Assembly (NCBI GenBank): GCA_934091055.1
Contig: CAKOKN010000002.1
Location: 88,405-152,404, forward strand
Origin: an uncultured Bacilli bacterium
GTDB taxonomy: Bacteria > Bacillota_I > Bacilli_A > RF39 > UBA660
Length of the DNA: 64,000 bases
Direction of reading: 5' to 3'
Numbering within the stretch: the first letter of the stretch is position 1; every line of letters begins with the position of its first letter. Below the pieces are notes generated by a model that worked only from the letters and a program-made list of their open reading frames with translations, was not told the origin of the DNA and did no database searches. Of this stretch, positions 41,720-50,536 are shown in pieces. Made by a program: the position numbers and the translations under genes.

Positions 41720-42669
41720 TGAACAATATTATTAGCGAAATTAAAGTAAGCAATAATATTGTTTTACTTTGTCATAATAATCCTGATGGTGATGCTATAG
41801 GTAGTATCGTGGCCATGTATATACTATTAAAAAGATTAGGTAAAGAAGTAGATATCGTCCTAAATACTCTACCTAAAAGGTTTAACTTTCTAAAAGAGTA
41901 TCAAGATATCAAGAAAGAAAGTACTAAAAAGTATGATACAGCAGTTATACTAGATACCGGAAGTATTGACAGAGTAAACAGTGCCTATTTACTTGATACT
42001 GTGTCAAAGAAACTAGTAATTGACCATCATAGGACAAATACTATGTATGGTGATGTAAATCTAGTAGAGGACTATCCTGCTTGCTGCGAGATAGTATATA
42101 ATTTAATAAAAGAAATGAATGTTAGTATTGATGAAGATTTGGCTCTTCCTCTAGCAGTGGGATTATTAACAGATACCGGAGGTTTTGCTCATAAGAATGT
42201 TCTTCCTAGTACTTTTACTATGGCTGCCGAACTATCTTCACTAGTAGATCTTTCAGACATATATAAGAAAGTACTAAGAACTATTACCATAAATCAGTTT
42301 AATATCAAGAAGAAAGCTCTAGATAATCTAGAACTATATAATAACAATACCCTAGCAGTTTCTTTTATAACTTCCGAAGATATGGAGAAGTATAATGTTG
42401 ATGAAGATGAATGTGGTATTCTCGTAGGTATTCCTCTTGAAATAGATACCGTTGAAGTATCAATATTCTTAAGAAAATACCCTAATCAAACTAGAGTATC
42501 CCTTCGTAGTGGTCATATTGATGTCAGTAGGATAGCCTCTATCTTTGGAGGAGGAGGTCACATAAATGCCGCTGGTATAACAACTGTTATGCCTTATGAA
42601 GAACTAAAAGAAAAGTTAATAATAGAAGTAGGTAAGAGTATAAATGAATGGAATAATTGTCATAGATAA
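41719..42669 (+). CDS. nrnA: DHH phosphoesterase NrnA (oligoribonuclease / pAp phosphatase)
   Basis: 316 residues with HNNPDGDAIGS, ILDTGSIDRV, DHHRTNTMYGD (DHH motif), LTDTGGFAHKN and the DHHA1 domain ending FGGGGHINAAG. NrnA degrades short oligoribonucleotides and dephosphorylates pAp. Located in rbfA-nrnA-truB, the standard Firmicutes order. Its 3' end overlaps truB by 26 bp. Confidence 0.95.
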   Translation: MNNIISEIKVSNNIVLLCHNNPDGDAIGSIVAMYILLKRLGKEVDIVLNTLPKRFNFLKEYQDIKKESTKKYDTAVILDTGSIDRVNSAYLLDTVSKKLVIDHHRTNTMYGDVNLVEDYPACCEIVYNLIKEMNVSIDEDLALPLAVGLLTDTGGFAHKNVLPSTFTMAAELSSLVDLSDIYKKVLRTITINQFNIKKKALDNLELYNNNTLAVSFITSEDMEKYNVDEDECGILVGIPLEIDTVEVSIFLRKYPNQTRVSLRSGHIDVSRIASIFGGGGHINAAGITTVMPYEELKEKLIIEVGKSINEWNNCHR

Positions 42670-43510
42670 ACCTAAAGACTATACCAGTAGAGATATAGTA
42701 AACATAGTATCAAAAAAATTAAATACCAAAAAAGTAGGTCATACAGGAACATTAGACCCATTAGCCACAGGTGTATTAGTACTCCCCATAGGTAGAGCCC
42801 TTAAAGTATCTGAACTCCTAACTAGTAATACCAAAGAGTACATTGCAGAAGTAATATTAGGCTATGAAACAGATATGTTAGATATAACCGGAACAGAAAT
42901 CAAAAGAAACATACCCAGTGTAACTAAAGAAGAACTACTAAAAGTACTAAAAAGTTACATAGGTAAATATAACCAAGAAGTCCCTCTTTATTCAGCAGTC
43001 AAAGTAGGAGGAAGAAAACTATATGAGTATGCCCGCAGTGGCATTCCAGTAACTCCTCCAAGTAAAGAAGTAGAAGTATACTCTCTAGAATTAATAAGTG
43101 ACCTAAAACATATAAACAATATAGTAGAGTTTACTATTAGATGTGAAGTAAGTAAAGGAACATATATAAGAAGTTTAATTAGAGATATAGCCTATAGTTT
43201 AAATACTTATGGTACTATGAAAAGTCTCATAAGAACAAGACAGGGAATATTTACTCTAAAAGATGCTTATACTCTAAAAGATATTGAAGAGAATAACTAT
43301 AAATTACTTAGTATCAAAGAGTGCCTCCCCAATATAAAAACTACTGTGATAGAGGAACCACTACTTACTAAAGTAAAAAATGGAATGGTACTAGATAAGT
43401 TTTTTAAAGAGAATATGTCCCTATTACTAGATAAAGAAGGAAAAGAAATAGCTATCTACATTGCTAGCGGAGATAATAAAGTAAAACCATATAAAATGAT
43501 TGAGGTGTAG
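42644..43510 (+). CDS. truB: tRNA pseudouridine-55 synthase
   Basis: 288 residues. NGIIVIDKPKDYTSRDIVNIV, KKVGHTGTLDPLATGVLVLPIG (catalytic Asp in TLDPLATG), YSAVKVGGRKLYEYARSG and CSKGTYIRSLIRDI-like CEVSKGTYIRSLIRDI. It converts U55 to pseudouridine in the tRNA T loop. Overlaps nrnA; ends 1 base before the mutL start region (GAGGTGTAGTATG). Confidence 0.96.
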   Translation: MNGIIVIDKPKDYTSRDIVNIVSKKLNTKKVGHTGTLDPLATGVLVLPIGRALKVSELLTSNTKEYIAEVILGYETDMLDITGTEIKRNIPSVTKEELLKVLKSYIGKYNQEVPLYSAVKVGGRKLYEYARSGIPVTPPSKEVEVYSLELISDLKHINNIVEFTIRCEVSKGTYIRSLIRDIAYSLNTYGTMKSLIRTRQGIFTLKDAYTLKDIEENNYKLLSIKECLPNIKTTVIEEPLLTKVKNGMVLDKFFKENMSLLLDKEGKEIAIYIASGDNKVKPYKMIEV

Positions 43511-43511
43511 T

Positions 43512-45287
43512 ATGAGTAAAATAAAAGTAATGAGTGAACTACTATCCAATAAAATAGCAGCAGGAGAAGTAGTAGAAAAAGTAGTATCAATAGTTAAGGA
43601 ACTAGTGGAAAATTCTGTTGATGCCAAAAGCACTGAAATAAAAATAGACCTAAAAGAAGCTGGTCTAAGAGAAATAGTAGTTACTGATAATGGTATAGGT
43701 ATGGATAAAGATGATGCTGTTTTAGCCTTTCAAAGACATGCCACTAGTAAACTATATACCGATGATGATCTATTTAATATAAACTCTCTAGGTTTCCGTG
43801 GTGAGGCCTTACCATCAATCGCTGCAGTATCCGAAGTTCTACTAAAGACATCACAAGGCGAAGTAGGAACAGTTGTCCACATCAAAGGTGGAAAAATACT
43901 TGAAAATAAACAAGGTGATGCCAGAAAAGGAACACAAATAACAGTTACCAATATGTTCTATAATACCCCTGCCAGATTAAAACATCTATCCAGTCCTTAT
44001 GCTGAACTAGCGGGAGTTACTGAATATGTAAATAAAATGGCCCTTTCATATCCAAGTATTAAGTTTAGATTAACTAATGATGAAAAAGAACTATTAAATA
44101 CCGATGGGTCTGGTAATTTACTTAAAGTAATAAAATCAATATATGGTCTAGAAATAACTAAAAAGATGCTTGCAATAAATGGCTCTAATGACGACTATGA
44201 TGTATCAGGTTACATTTCCTTACCTGAAGTAAATAGAGCCTCAAGAAATCATATGACTGTCCTAGTAAATGGAAGAGTAATAAGAAATCAAGTACTAAAT
44301 AAAGTAATAAATGACTCTTATTCATCCTTCAAAGAAGATACCAGATATCCAATCGTGGTAATTAAAATAGATACTGATCCATCCCTAATTGATGTAAATA
44401 TTCACCCTTCTAAACAAGATATCAAGTTTAGTAATTTTGAAGATTTAAAAACACTTATATCAACCCTAATTGTGGATACAATAAAAACAAAATTATTAAT
44501 ACCAAAGATAGAAGTAAAAGAAGAACCACAAGTAAAGTATGAAAATTTAGCATTAAATTTAGATCGAAATATCATAAATGAACCAAGTGAAGTAAATCCT
44601 GATAAAGAAAGATTAACTAATTTAATTAACTTTAACTATGAACAAAATAATGAATATGATAAAGAAGAGGAAGAAGAATATATTGAAGAAAGACCTAAAG
44701 ATACCCTTCCTGAATTATATCCTATTGGACTAGCCTTAGGTACATATATAGTATGTGAAAATGAAAGAGGAATCTATCTGATAGATCAGCACGCAGCAGA
44801 AGAAAGAATTAATTATGAAAGAAATTCATACTTACTTGCCCATCCCAGTGGTAATACCATAACGCCTCTTATTCCTATCATAATAGAACTACCTAATAAT
44901 GAGTTTATAAAAGTAAAAGAAAATATTGATATTTTAGATAGTTTAAATATCAAAGTAGAAGAGTTTGGTAGTAATTCATATCGTATTCTATCACATCCTA
45001 CTTGGTTTACTAAAGGTAGAGAAAAAGAGATAATATCTAAAATATTTGAAGATATAACAAATAAAGGTAAAGATTTTAGTTTAGCTAAATTTAATGATAA
45101 TTTAGCTAAATTAGTAAGTTGTAAAATGAGTATTAAAGCTAATACTAGAATAACTAAAGAAGCCCAAGAAGAGATAATTAATAAACTTAGAAAGTGTAAT
45201 AATCCATTTAATTGTCCTCACGGAAGACCTACTATAATACATTTTACTACTTATGAAATAGAAAGAATGTTTAAAAGAGTAGTATAA
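43512..45287 (+). CDS. mutL: DNA mismatch repair protein MutL
   Basis: 591 residues. N-terminal GHKL ATPase: LSNKIAAGEVVEKVVSIVKELVENSVDA, DNGIGMDKDD, ATSKLYTDDDL, GFRGEALPSIAAVS; then FYNTPARLKHL and NVHPSKQDIKF-like NIHPSKQDIKF. The C-terminal domain has DQHAAEERINYE, matching the DQHA(x)2E(x)4E metal-dependent endonuclease motif, and CPHGRPT. MutS is not in the window. The stop codon forms the first bases of hairpin D1. The start at 43512 follows GAGGTG; an upstream TTG at 43500 overlaps truB and is not needed. Confidence 0.96.
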   Translation: MSKIKVMSELLSNKIAAGEVVEKVVSIVKELVENSVDAKSTEIKIDLKEAGLREIVVTDNGIGMDKDDAVLAFQRHATSKLYTDDDLFNINSLGFRGEALPSIAAVSEVLLKTSQGEVGTVVHIKGGKILENKQGDARKGTQITVTNMFYNTPARLKHLSSPYAELAGVTEYVNKMALSYPSIKFRLTNDEKELLNTDGSGNLLKVIKSIYGLEITKKMLAINGSNDDYDVSGYISLPEVNRASRNHMTVLVNGRVIRNQVLNKVINDSYSSFKEDTRYPIVVIKIDTDPSLIDVNIHPSKQDIKFSNFEDLKTLISTLIVDTIKTKLLIPKIEVKEEPQVKYENLALNLDRNIINEPSEVNPDKERLTNLINFNYEQNNEYDKEEEEEYIEERPKDTLPELYPIGLALGTYIVCENERGIYLIDQHAAEERINYERNSYLLAHPSGNTITPLIPIIIELPNNEFIKVKENIDILDSLNIKVEEFGSNSYRILSHPTWFTKGREKEIISKIFEDITNKGKDFSLAKFNDNLAKLVSCKMSIKANTRITKEAQEEIINKLRKCNNPFNCPHGRPTIIHFTTYEIERMFKRVV

Positions 45288-45372
45288 GTAAGAGCCCAAG
45301 GTCTCTTACTTACATAAAAAGCCTCAGGTCTTTTTATGTTAATTTAGAGCCTATTATATAGTCTCTAAATTA
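45285..45372 (+). repeat. hairpin cluster D (three hairpins)
   Basis: D1 (45285-45312): 10-bp arms TAAGTAAGAG / CTCTTACTTA around CC-CAA-GG-T; its first three bases are the mutL stop codon. D2 (45312-45339): 10-bp arms ACATAAAAAG / CTTTTTATGT around CC-TCA-GG-T. D3 (45340-45372): 10-bp arms TAATTTAGAG / CTCTAAATTA around CCTATTATATAGT. The three are directly abutting. Confidence 0.88.
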
Positions 45373-45412
45373 AAAAATATTTATATTGCAAAGAAGAATA
45401 TTCATATAAGAC

Positions 45413-45445
45413 AAAGACAAGAATCAAATAATCTTGTCTTTTTAT
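45413..45445 (+). terminator. terminator downstream of mutL
   Basis: AAAGACAAGA / TCTTGTCTTT 10-bp stem then TTTAT; it comes after hairpin cluster D, so the cluster should be part of the mutL operon transcript. Confidence 0.8.
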
Positions 45446-45485
45446 ATTATCTATGATATATTAATCTTACAAAAAGGAGTAATCT

Positions 45486-46373
45486 ATGAATAAAGTAATT
45501 GTTATAACGGGACCTACAGCGGTAGGTAAAACTAAATTGAGTATAGAATTAGCTAAAAGATATAATGGTGAAATAATAAATGCTGATGCTGTCCAAGTAT
45601 ATAAAGGATTAGATATCGGAAGTGCTAAAGTAACTGAAGAAGAAAAAGAAGGTATTCCACATCATCTATTTGATATTAAAGAAGTAGATGAAGAATATAC
45701 AATTTATCATTATCAAAAAGATTGTCGTAAATTAATTAAAGAAGTCCAGGATAGAGGAAAAACTCCCATTCTAGTGGGAGGTACAGGTCTATATATAAAA
45801 GCGGCTCTCTATGATTATAAATTAACTGAAGAAAAAGAAACTAATACTTATGATAATCTAACTGATGAAGAATTATATAATAAACTATTAGAACTAGATA
45901 AAAACATAGTAATAGATAAAAATAATCGTCGTAGATTAATAAGAGCTATTAACTACTATAAAGAAAATAATAAGTCTATTAATACTAATACTACTAATAA
46001 ATTACTATATGATGCTATATTTATTGGTTTAACAACTGATAGAGGAATATTATATGATAAAATAAATAATAGAGTGGATATTATGATTAAAGAAGGTTTA
46101 CTTGATGAAGTAAAAGCTTTTTATGATAAAGGTATTAGAACTAAACCACTACTTAATGCCATTGGTTATAGGGAAATATATTCATACTTTGATGGTAATA
46201 TATCTCTTGAAGAAGCCATAGATAAAATAAAACAAAATTCAAGACATTATGCCAAAAGACAATATACATTCTTTAACCATCAACTACCAATAGTATGGTT
46301 TGAAACAGATTACAATAACTTTAATAATACAATTAAAGAAGTTGAAGAGTATATAAAGAATAGTTCAAATTAA
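45486..46373 (+). CDS. miaA: tRNA dimethylallyltransferase
   Basis: 295 residues. P-loop ITGPTAVGKTKLSIELA (about residues 7-20), INADAVQVYKGLDIGSAKV, HHLFDI, LVGGTGLYIKAALYD, NNRRRLIRAINYY and RQYTFFNHQ. It adds the isoprenyl group to A37 of UNN-decoding tRNAs, a step before MiaB methylthiolation. RBS AAAAAGGAGTAATCT. Commonly follows mutL (mutS-mutL-miaA), here separated by hairpins and a terminator. Confidence 0.97.
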   Translation: MNKVIVITGPTAVGKTKLSIELAKRYNGEIINADAVQVYKGLDIGSAKVTEEEKEGIPHHLFDIKEVDEEYTIYHYQKDCRKLIKEVQDRGKTPILVGGTGLYIKAALYDYKLTEEKETNTYDNLTDEELYNKLLELDKNIVIDKNNRRRLIRAINYYKENNKSINTNTTNKLLYDAIFIGLTTDRGILYDKINNRVDIMIKEGLLDEVKAFYDKGIRTKPLLNAIGYREIYSYFDGNISLEEAIDKIKQNSRHYAKRQYTFFNHQLPIVWFETDYNNFNNTIKEVEEYIKNSSN

Positions 46374-46390
46374 TCTTGAACTATTCTTTT
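46359..46390. terminator. bidirectional terminator between miaA and gpsA
   Basis: AATAGTTCAA / TTGAACTATT 10-bp stem with 7-base loop; overlaps the miaA stop and borders the gpsA stop. Confidence 0.78.
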
Positions 46391-47352
46391 TCTATAAGAA
46401 ACTTAGTTAAATTACTAGGTTCTTTTTTATTTATAATAATATCATAAATAAGATCAATAATAGGCATCTCTATATTTTTATTATTTAATAATTTTCTAAT
46501 AGATTTTAAAGTATATAATCCTTCAATAGTATTATTATTAATATAGTAATCAATCTCTTCAGCACTCTTTCCTTCACCAATCAACTTACCTAAAGTGTAA
46601 TTTCTACTTTTAACTGAAGTACAAGTAAGTAATAAATCTTCAAAACCCGCGAATGAAAGAATTGTCATTTTATTACCACCAAGTGCATTTATCAAGTTTT
46701 TAATATCGTGAAGTGACTCTGTAATTAGCATAGCACTGGTAGAATCAGGATATCCCATACCAGTAATCATACCTGAAGCTATAGCTATAACATTCTTTAT
46801 AGCTCCACATAGTTCTGTACCAACAATATCATCAGTAGGTCTTAACTTCACATAATAATTATGCATAGCCTTCATTACTATTTCTTTTGTTTTATCATTA
46901 TCAGTAGCTAAGCTAAGTCCTATAGGTACTTTCTTAACTATATCAACTGCAAAGGTACCACCAGATATAACAGCAATTTTATTAGTATTAATATTCTTTT
47001 TAACTACATCATATAAAAATAAACAAGTATTTTGTTCTATTCCTTTTGAGGCGATACATATTGTTTGCTTATTATCATAGTATTTAGCAAGCTCTCTACT
47101 AACATTATCCACAAACTTCGCAGGAACTACCATAACTATAATATCACAGTTAGAAGTAGCTTCTTTCATATCATTAGTAATACAAATATCTTTAGGTAAT
47201 TCATAATCTATCTTTGGACTTTTTCTATCATTAATTAAAAGATTTTTCTCTTCTTCACTATTAGTCCACATCTTTATAGAACAATTATTATTATAAAAGA
47301 TACTAGCAAGTGCTATACCATAAGCTCCTGTTCCTAATATACATATTTTCAT
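46381..47352 (-). CDS. gpsA: glycerol-3-phosphate dehydrogenase [NAD(P)+]
   Basis: 323 residues. N-terminal Rossmann motif ICILGTGAYGIALA, then VMVVPAKFV, CIASKGIEQNT, AVISGGTFAVDIVKKVPIGL, and LCGAIKNVIAIASGM with the catalytic Lys in GAIKN. It makes sn-glycerol-3-phosphate for phospholipids and, through phosphatidylglycerol, supplies lipoteichoic acid synthesis (compare the LtaS-like gene). Overlaps the DUF192 gene by 4 bp. Confidence 0.96.
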   Translation of the reverse strand: MKICILGTGAYGIALASIFYNNNCSIKMWTNSEEEKNLLINDRKSPKIDYELPKDICITNDMKEATSNCDIIVMVVPAKFVDNVSRELAKYYDNKQTICIASKGIEQNTCLFLYDVVKKNINTNKIAVISGGTFAVDIVKKVPIGLSLATDNDKTKEIVMKAMHNYYVKLRPTDDIVGTELCGAIKNVIAIASGMITGMGYPDSTSAMLITESLHDIKNLINALGGNKMTILSFAGFEDLLLTCTSVKSRNYTLGKLIGEGKSAEEIDYYINNNTIEGLYTLKSIRKLLNNKNIEMPIIDLIYDIIINKKEPSNLTKFLIEKE

Positions 47353-47666
47353 TTAATTATCATCTTCTTTCCTGTTTCAATATTAAAGTAATCTCTAGGC
47401 GTTTCAAATACTTTTCTAACACCTTTTTTAGGAAGTATAACTTTATTTTTACTTAAATCTTTATAATAATACAAAATAGTATTATCTTTATCACACATAA
47501 TAACATCAATATTTTCTTTCATAAAAAAAGTATGAATACTATTACATCTATCAAATAAAATAGCGTAATTAATATTTCTTTTAAACATAAATCCTCTTAA
47601 TCTAGAAAAGAAACTCTTACATTCTATAAGTTTTAATTCTCTTTTACCATCAGATAATATCATCAT
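47349..47666 (-). CDS. DUF192 family protein
   Basis: 105 residues. LIECKSFFSRLRGFMFK at the N-terminus and ILFDRCNSIHTFFMKENIDVIMCDKD are the DUF192 signatures; C-terminal VLPKKGVRKVFETPRDYF. The family is a small beta-rich fold of unknown function, sometimes exported; this copy lacks a signal peptide. Two adjacent ATGs occur at the start; the second (47663) has the better spacing to AGGTGG. Cotranscribed with gpsA. Confidence 0.85.
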   Translation of the reverse strand: MMILSDGKRELKLIECKSFFSRLRGFMFKRNINYAILFDRCNSIHTFFMKENIDVIMCDKDNTILYYYKDLSKNKVILPKKGVRKVFETPRDYFNIETGKKMIIK

Positions 47667-47746
47667 ACCACCTTAAACTAATTATATAAGAAAAAGATTA
47701 AAATATCAACAACAAAATCTTCTAAAAACACTACTTAAATAAAATA

Positions 47747-47775
47747 TTTACATTTATAAATAATAATAGTATAAT
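47747..47775 (+). promoter_or_regulatory. promoter of HETLH metallopeptidase gene
   Basis: TTTACA (47747-47752), 17 bp, TATAAT (47770-47775). Confidence 0.75.
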
Positions 47776-47796
47776 TTTAACTGAAAGGAAGATATT

Positions 47797-48567
47797 ATGT
47801 CTATTGAAAAAACAAAAGATACTTTAATTCCTATTATCGAAGAGTATATAAGTATTATCAAAAAAGAATTTCCTAATTTAGTAAGTATTCCTAAATATCA
47901 AAATTTAAATGATTTAGTTCATATTACTAACACTAATACCGTATCATTATTTATTCGTAACAATAATTTTTATTTTCCATTAGATGCTTTTTATGTATTA
48001 GAAAAATATAAAAGTATACCAGAATATGGTAGTAATCCAAACTATCAATTAAGTAGTGCTATTATTAATAATAATACATTTGAGGACTATATAAAGAGTG
48101 TAATATTAAGAGGTTTAACTCCTTTAGAATATTTTAAAGATAGTCTTCTTCACGAGACCCTTCACTTTTGTGGTAGTGGAGGAGCATCTTCTATAAGGGA
48201 AGGAATAAATGAATTAGAAACAAGATTGTTAGCTAAAAAATATAATTTACACACAACTTACTGTGGATATCCTAAAGAAACTAAGATAGCTAAAGAACTA
48301 TTAGATATGTTCGGAAGAGATGTAATAGATAAATTAGCTTTCCATCATTATAAAGGAATACCAGATGAAATATTAAATTTTATAGCATCACTTGAAGATG
48401 TTATGGAGAAAGAATTTCAAGAAAAGTATTATAAATATAATTCTCCTGGTATAAATGGTCCTATTGAAAAAGCAAGAAGATATGCTGATATAGATTATAG
48501 TAGTGCATATGAATTACTTAATAAATACAAACAAAATAGTTATCTTGAAAAAAAGCATCATTTATGA
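47797..48567 (+). CDS. putative zinc metallopeptidase (HExxH), family unknown
   Basis: 256 residues, no signal peptide or membrane helix. LLHETLHFCGSGG (about residues 117-128) contains HETLH, the HExxH zinc motif, followed 18 residues later by REGINELETR, which offers Glu residues for the third ligand as in gluzincins. I do not recognise the rest. Cytoplasmic by sequence. RBS GAAAGGAAGAT. Next to a pseudopilin gene 24 bp downstream, possibly cotranscribed; the association is not understood. Confidence 0.65.
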   Translation: MSIEKTKDTLIPIIEEYISIIKKEFPNLVSIPKYQNLNDLVHITNTNTVSLFIRNNNFYFPLDAFYVLEKYKSIPEYGSNPNYQLSSAIINNNTFEDYIKSVILRGLTPLEYFKDSLLHETLHFCGSGGASSIREGINELETRLLAKKYNLHTTYCGYPKETKIAKELLDMFGRDVIDKLAFHHYKGIPDEILNFIASLEDVMEKEFQEKYYKYNSPGINGPIEKARRYADIDYSSAYELLNKYKQNSYLEKKHHL

Positions 48568-48591
48568 TAGTATATATTTGGAGGAAGCAAA

Positions 48592-49131
48592 ATGAATAAA
48601 AAAGGTTTTACATTAATAGAGTTACTTGCTGTAATAGTAGTACTAGGATTAGTTCTAATAATAAGTGTTCCAAATCTTACTGATGTATATAAAAATAGTA
48701 AGTTAAAGACAGAAGAAATATTTATAGATAAGTTATCAAAAAAAATTGAAGAATATATAGACTTTAATAAGGATACTTTGTCTTTTGAAAATGGACCTGT
48801 TATAAAAACTAAAAAAGTACCAAATTCTGAATCAACCGAAGTGACTGTATCTGTATGGAGTGAGAATATAACTTTTCAAAAATTATTAGACAGTAAACTA
48901 GTTACTAAAGGAGATTTTATTGATCCGAATACTAAGAAAAATTGTTCTGAAGGTAATGGTACTACTGAAGGTAAAGGTATTATTGAAGTATATAAAGATA
49001 CTGATTATGTTTATTGTTTTGTAGTAAGAAAAAAAAGCTTTAATATAGGAGAAACATCTTGCTTAAGTGATGACTATCTAAATAAATATACAATGGGTGA
49101 TGAAATAATAAACACTTGCCCTTGGGACTAA
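48592..49131 (+). CDS. type IV pilin-like (prepilin N-terminal motif) protein
   Basis: 179 residues. MNKKGFTLIELLAVIVVLGL is the class III prepilin signal: a basic leader cut before Phe, Glu at +5, then a hydrophobic helix to about residue 28. The rest is a soluble C-terminal domain with three Cys (KKNCSEGNG, YVYCFV, ETSCLSDD, NTCPWD; four in total), likely disulfide-bonded. Probably a pseudopilin. No prepilin peptidase or assembly ATPase lies in the window, so the machinery must be elsewhere. RBS GGAGGAAGCAAA. Confidence 0.85.
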   Translation: MNKKGFTLIELLAVIVVLGLVLIISVPNLTDVYKNSKLKTEEIFIDKLSKKIEEYIDFNKDTLSFENGPVIKTKKVPNSESTEVTVSVWSENITFQKLLDSKLVTKGDFIDPNTKKNCSEGNGTTEGKGIIEVYKDTDYVYCFVVRKKSFNIGETSCLSDDYLNKYTMGDEIINTCPWD

Positions 49132-49146
49132 TAAAAGGAGGCCATA

Positions 49147-49590
49147 ATGATACTAATATTATCACTTATTTTTCTTATTGTTGATCAAATATCAAAAATA
49201 TTAGTTGTGAAATTTCTTGATTTAAATAGTGTAACTCTAATTAAAAACTTTTTTTATTTAACATATACAAACAATACCGGAGCAGCCTTTAGTATACTAA
49301 CTGATAAAAGAATATTCTTAGTATTAGTAGGTATCATAATAATTATTTTACTTATTTACTACTTAAAAAAACATCAAATAAAAAATACTATAAATAAAAT
49401 AGCATTTGCTTTAGTAATTGGAGGTTCAATAGGTAACTTAATAGATAGAATAATAAGAGGTAGTGTAGTAGACTTTATTGACATAAAAATATTTAGTTAT
49501 AATTTTCCTATCTTCAATTTAGCAGATACTTTTATAACTATAGGAGTTTTATTACTATTAATAAACATAAATAAGGAGGAGACAAAATGA
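49147..49590 (+). CDS. lspA: lipoprotein signal peptidase (signal peptidase II)
   Basis: 147 residues with four membrane helices. TNNTGAAFSIL, GGSIGNLIDRIIRGSVVDFIDI (catalytic Asp) and FNLADTFITIG (catalytic Asp) are the LspA signatures. It cleaves prolipoproteins after diacylglyceryl transfer. Adjacent to rluD with a 4-bp overlap, the classic lspA-rluD order. RBS AAAAGGAGG. Confidence 0.97.
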   Translation: MILILSLIFLIVDQISKILVVKFLDLNSVTLIKNFFYLTYTNNTGAAFSILTDKRIFLVLVGIIIIILLIYYLKKHQIKNTINKIAFALVIGGSIGNLIDRIIRGSVVDFIDIKIFSYNFPIFNLADTFITIGVLLLLININKEETK

Positions 49591-50483
49591 TAATAGAAGA
49601 AAAAGACATTGGAAAAAGAATAGATAAGTTTCTAACTGAAGAAACAGAATACACAAGAAGTAAAATACAAAAAATGTTAGAAGATGGTTACATATTAGTA
49701 AATAATTCTAAAGTAAAGACAAGTTATCAGTTAAAAGAACAAGACAATATAACTATCGAAGATTATGAAGAAACAACTGATATATTACCTGAGAATATAC
49801 CTTTAGATATCTACTATGAAGATGATGATTTGATCGTAGTAAATAAACCAAGTGGTATGGTAGTTCATCCTGCCCCAGGTAATTATACTGGTACCCTTGT
49901 TAATGCTCTTCTATATCATACTAATAATTTAAGCACAGTAAATACCAATATTAGACCAGGTATAGTACATAGAATAGATGCTGATACATCAGGATTACTT
50001 CTTGTTGCTAAAAATGATAAAGCTCATAACATATTAGCAGAAGCTATTCAAAAAAAAGAAGTAGTACGTGAATATATTGCTTTAGTCGAAGGTGTAATAA
50101 AGGAAGACACTGCAACTATAGATGCTCCAATAGGAAGAGATGTTAATAATCGTAAAAAAATGTGTGTAACAGCAACTAATTCTAAAGAAGCAGTAACTCA
50201 CATAAGAGTATTAGAAAGATTAAGCAGTTCTACTTTAATCAAATGTAAGTTAGAAACAGGTAGAACCCATCAAATAAGAGTACACTTAAATTATATAGGA
50301 CATCCAGTAGCCAATGACCCAGTATATGGAAACAAAAAGTTAATAGATGAAGAATTTGGTCAAATGCTTCACGCTGAAAAGCTAGGCTTTATTCATCCTA
50401 CTACAAAAGAATATATGGAGTTTACTGCCCCTGTTCCTAAAAGATTTAGTGAAATATTAGAAATATATCGTAACAAAAAATAA
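49587..50483 (+). CDS. rluD: RluD-family 23S rRNA pseudouridine synthase
   Basis: 298 residues. N-terminal S4 domain (GKRIDKFLTEETEYTRSKI), then the RluA/RluD catalytic core: VVNKPSGMVVHPAPGN, IVHRIDADTSGLLLVAK (catalytic Asp in HRIDADTSG), LETGRTHQIRVHLNYIGHPV and NDPVYG. It modifies uridines in 23S helix 69 in E. coli RluD; substrate here inferred. Overlaps lspA by 4 bp. Confidence 0.93.
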   Translation: MIIEEKDIGKRIDKFLTEETEYTRSKIQKMLEDGYILVNNSKVKTSYQLKEQDNITIEDYEETTDILPENIPLDIYYEDDDLIVVNKPSGMVVHPAPGNYTGTLVNALLYHTNNLSTVNTNIRPGIVHRIDADTSGLLLVAKNDKAHNILAEAIQKKEVVREYIALVEGVIKEDTATIDAPIGRDVNNRKKMCVTATNSKEAVTHIRVLERLSSSTLIKCKLETGRTHQIRVHLNYIGHPVANDPVYGNKKLIDEEFGQMLHAEKLGFIHPTTKEYMEFTAPVPKRFSEILEIYRNKK

Positions 50484-50491
50484 TGAATAAG

Positions 50492-50530
50492 AATCTCAAA
50501 TAGTATTCATAATGAATATGAAAGGAGATT
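50492..50530 (+). promoter_or_regulatory. leader hairpin that can sequester the sigG RBS
   Basis: AATCTC (50492-50497) can pair with GAGATT (50525-50530), which contains part of the RBS AAGGAGATT. An inner stem TATTC/GAATA (50504-50508 and 50514-50518) sits between with a symmetric 6/6 interior loop. This would reduce translation of sigG. Inferred from complementarity only. Confidence 0.35.
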
Positions 50531-50536
50531 TTTATT

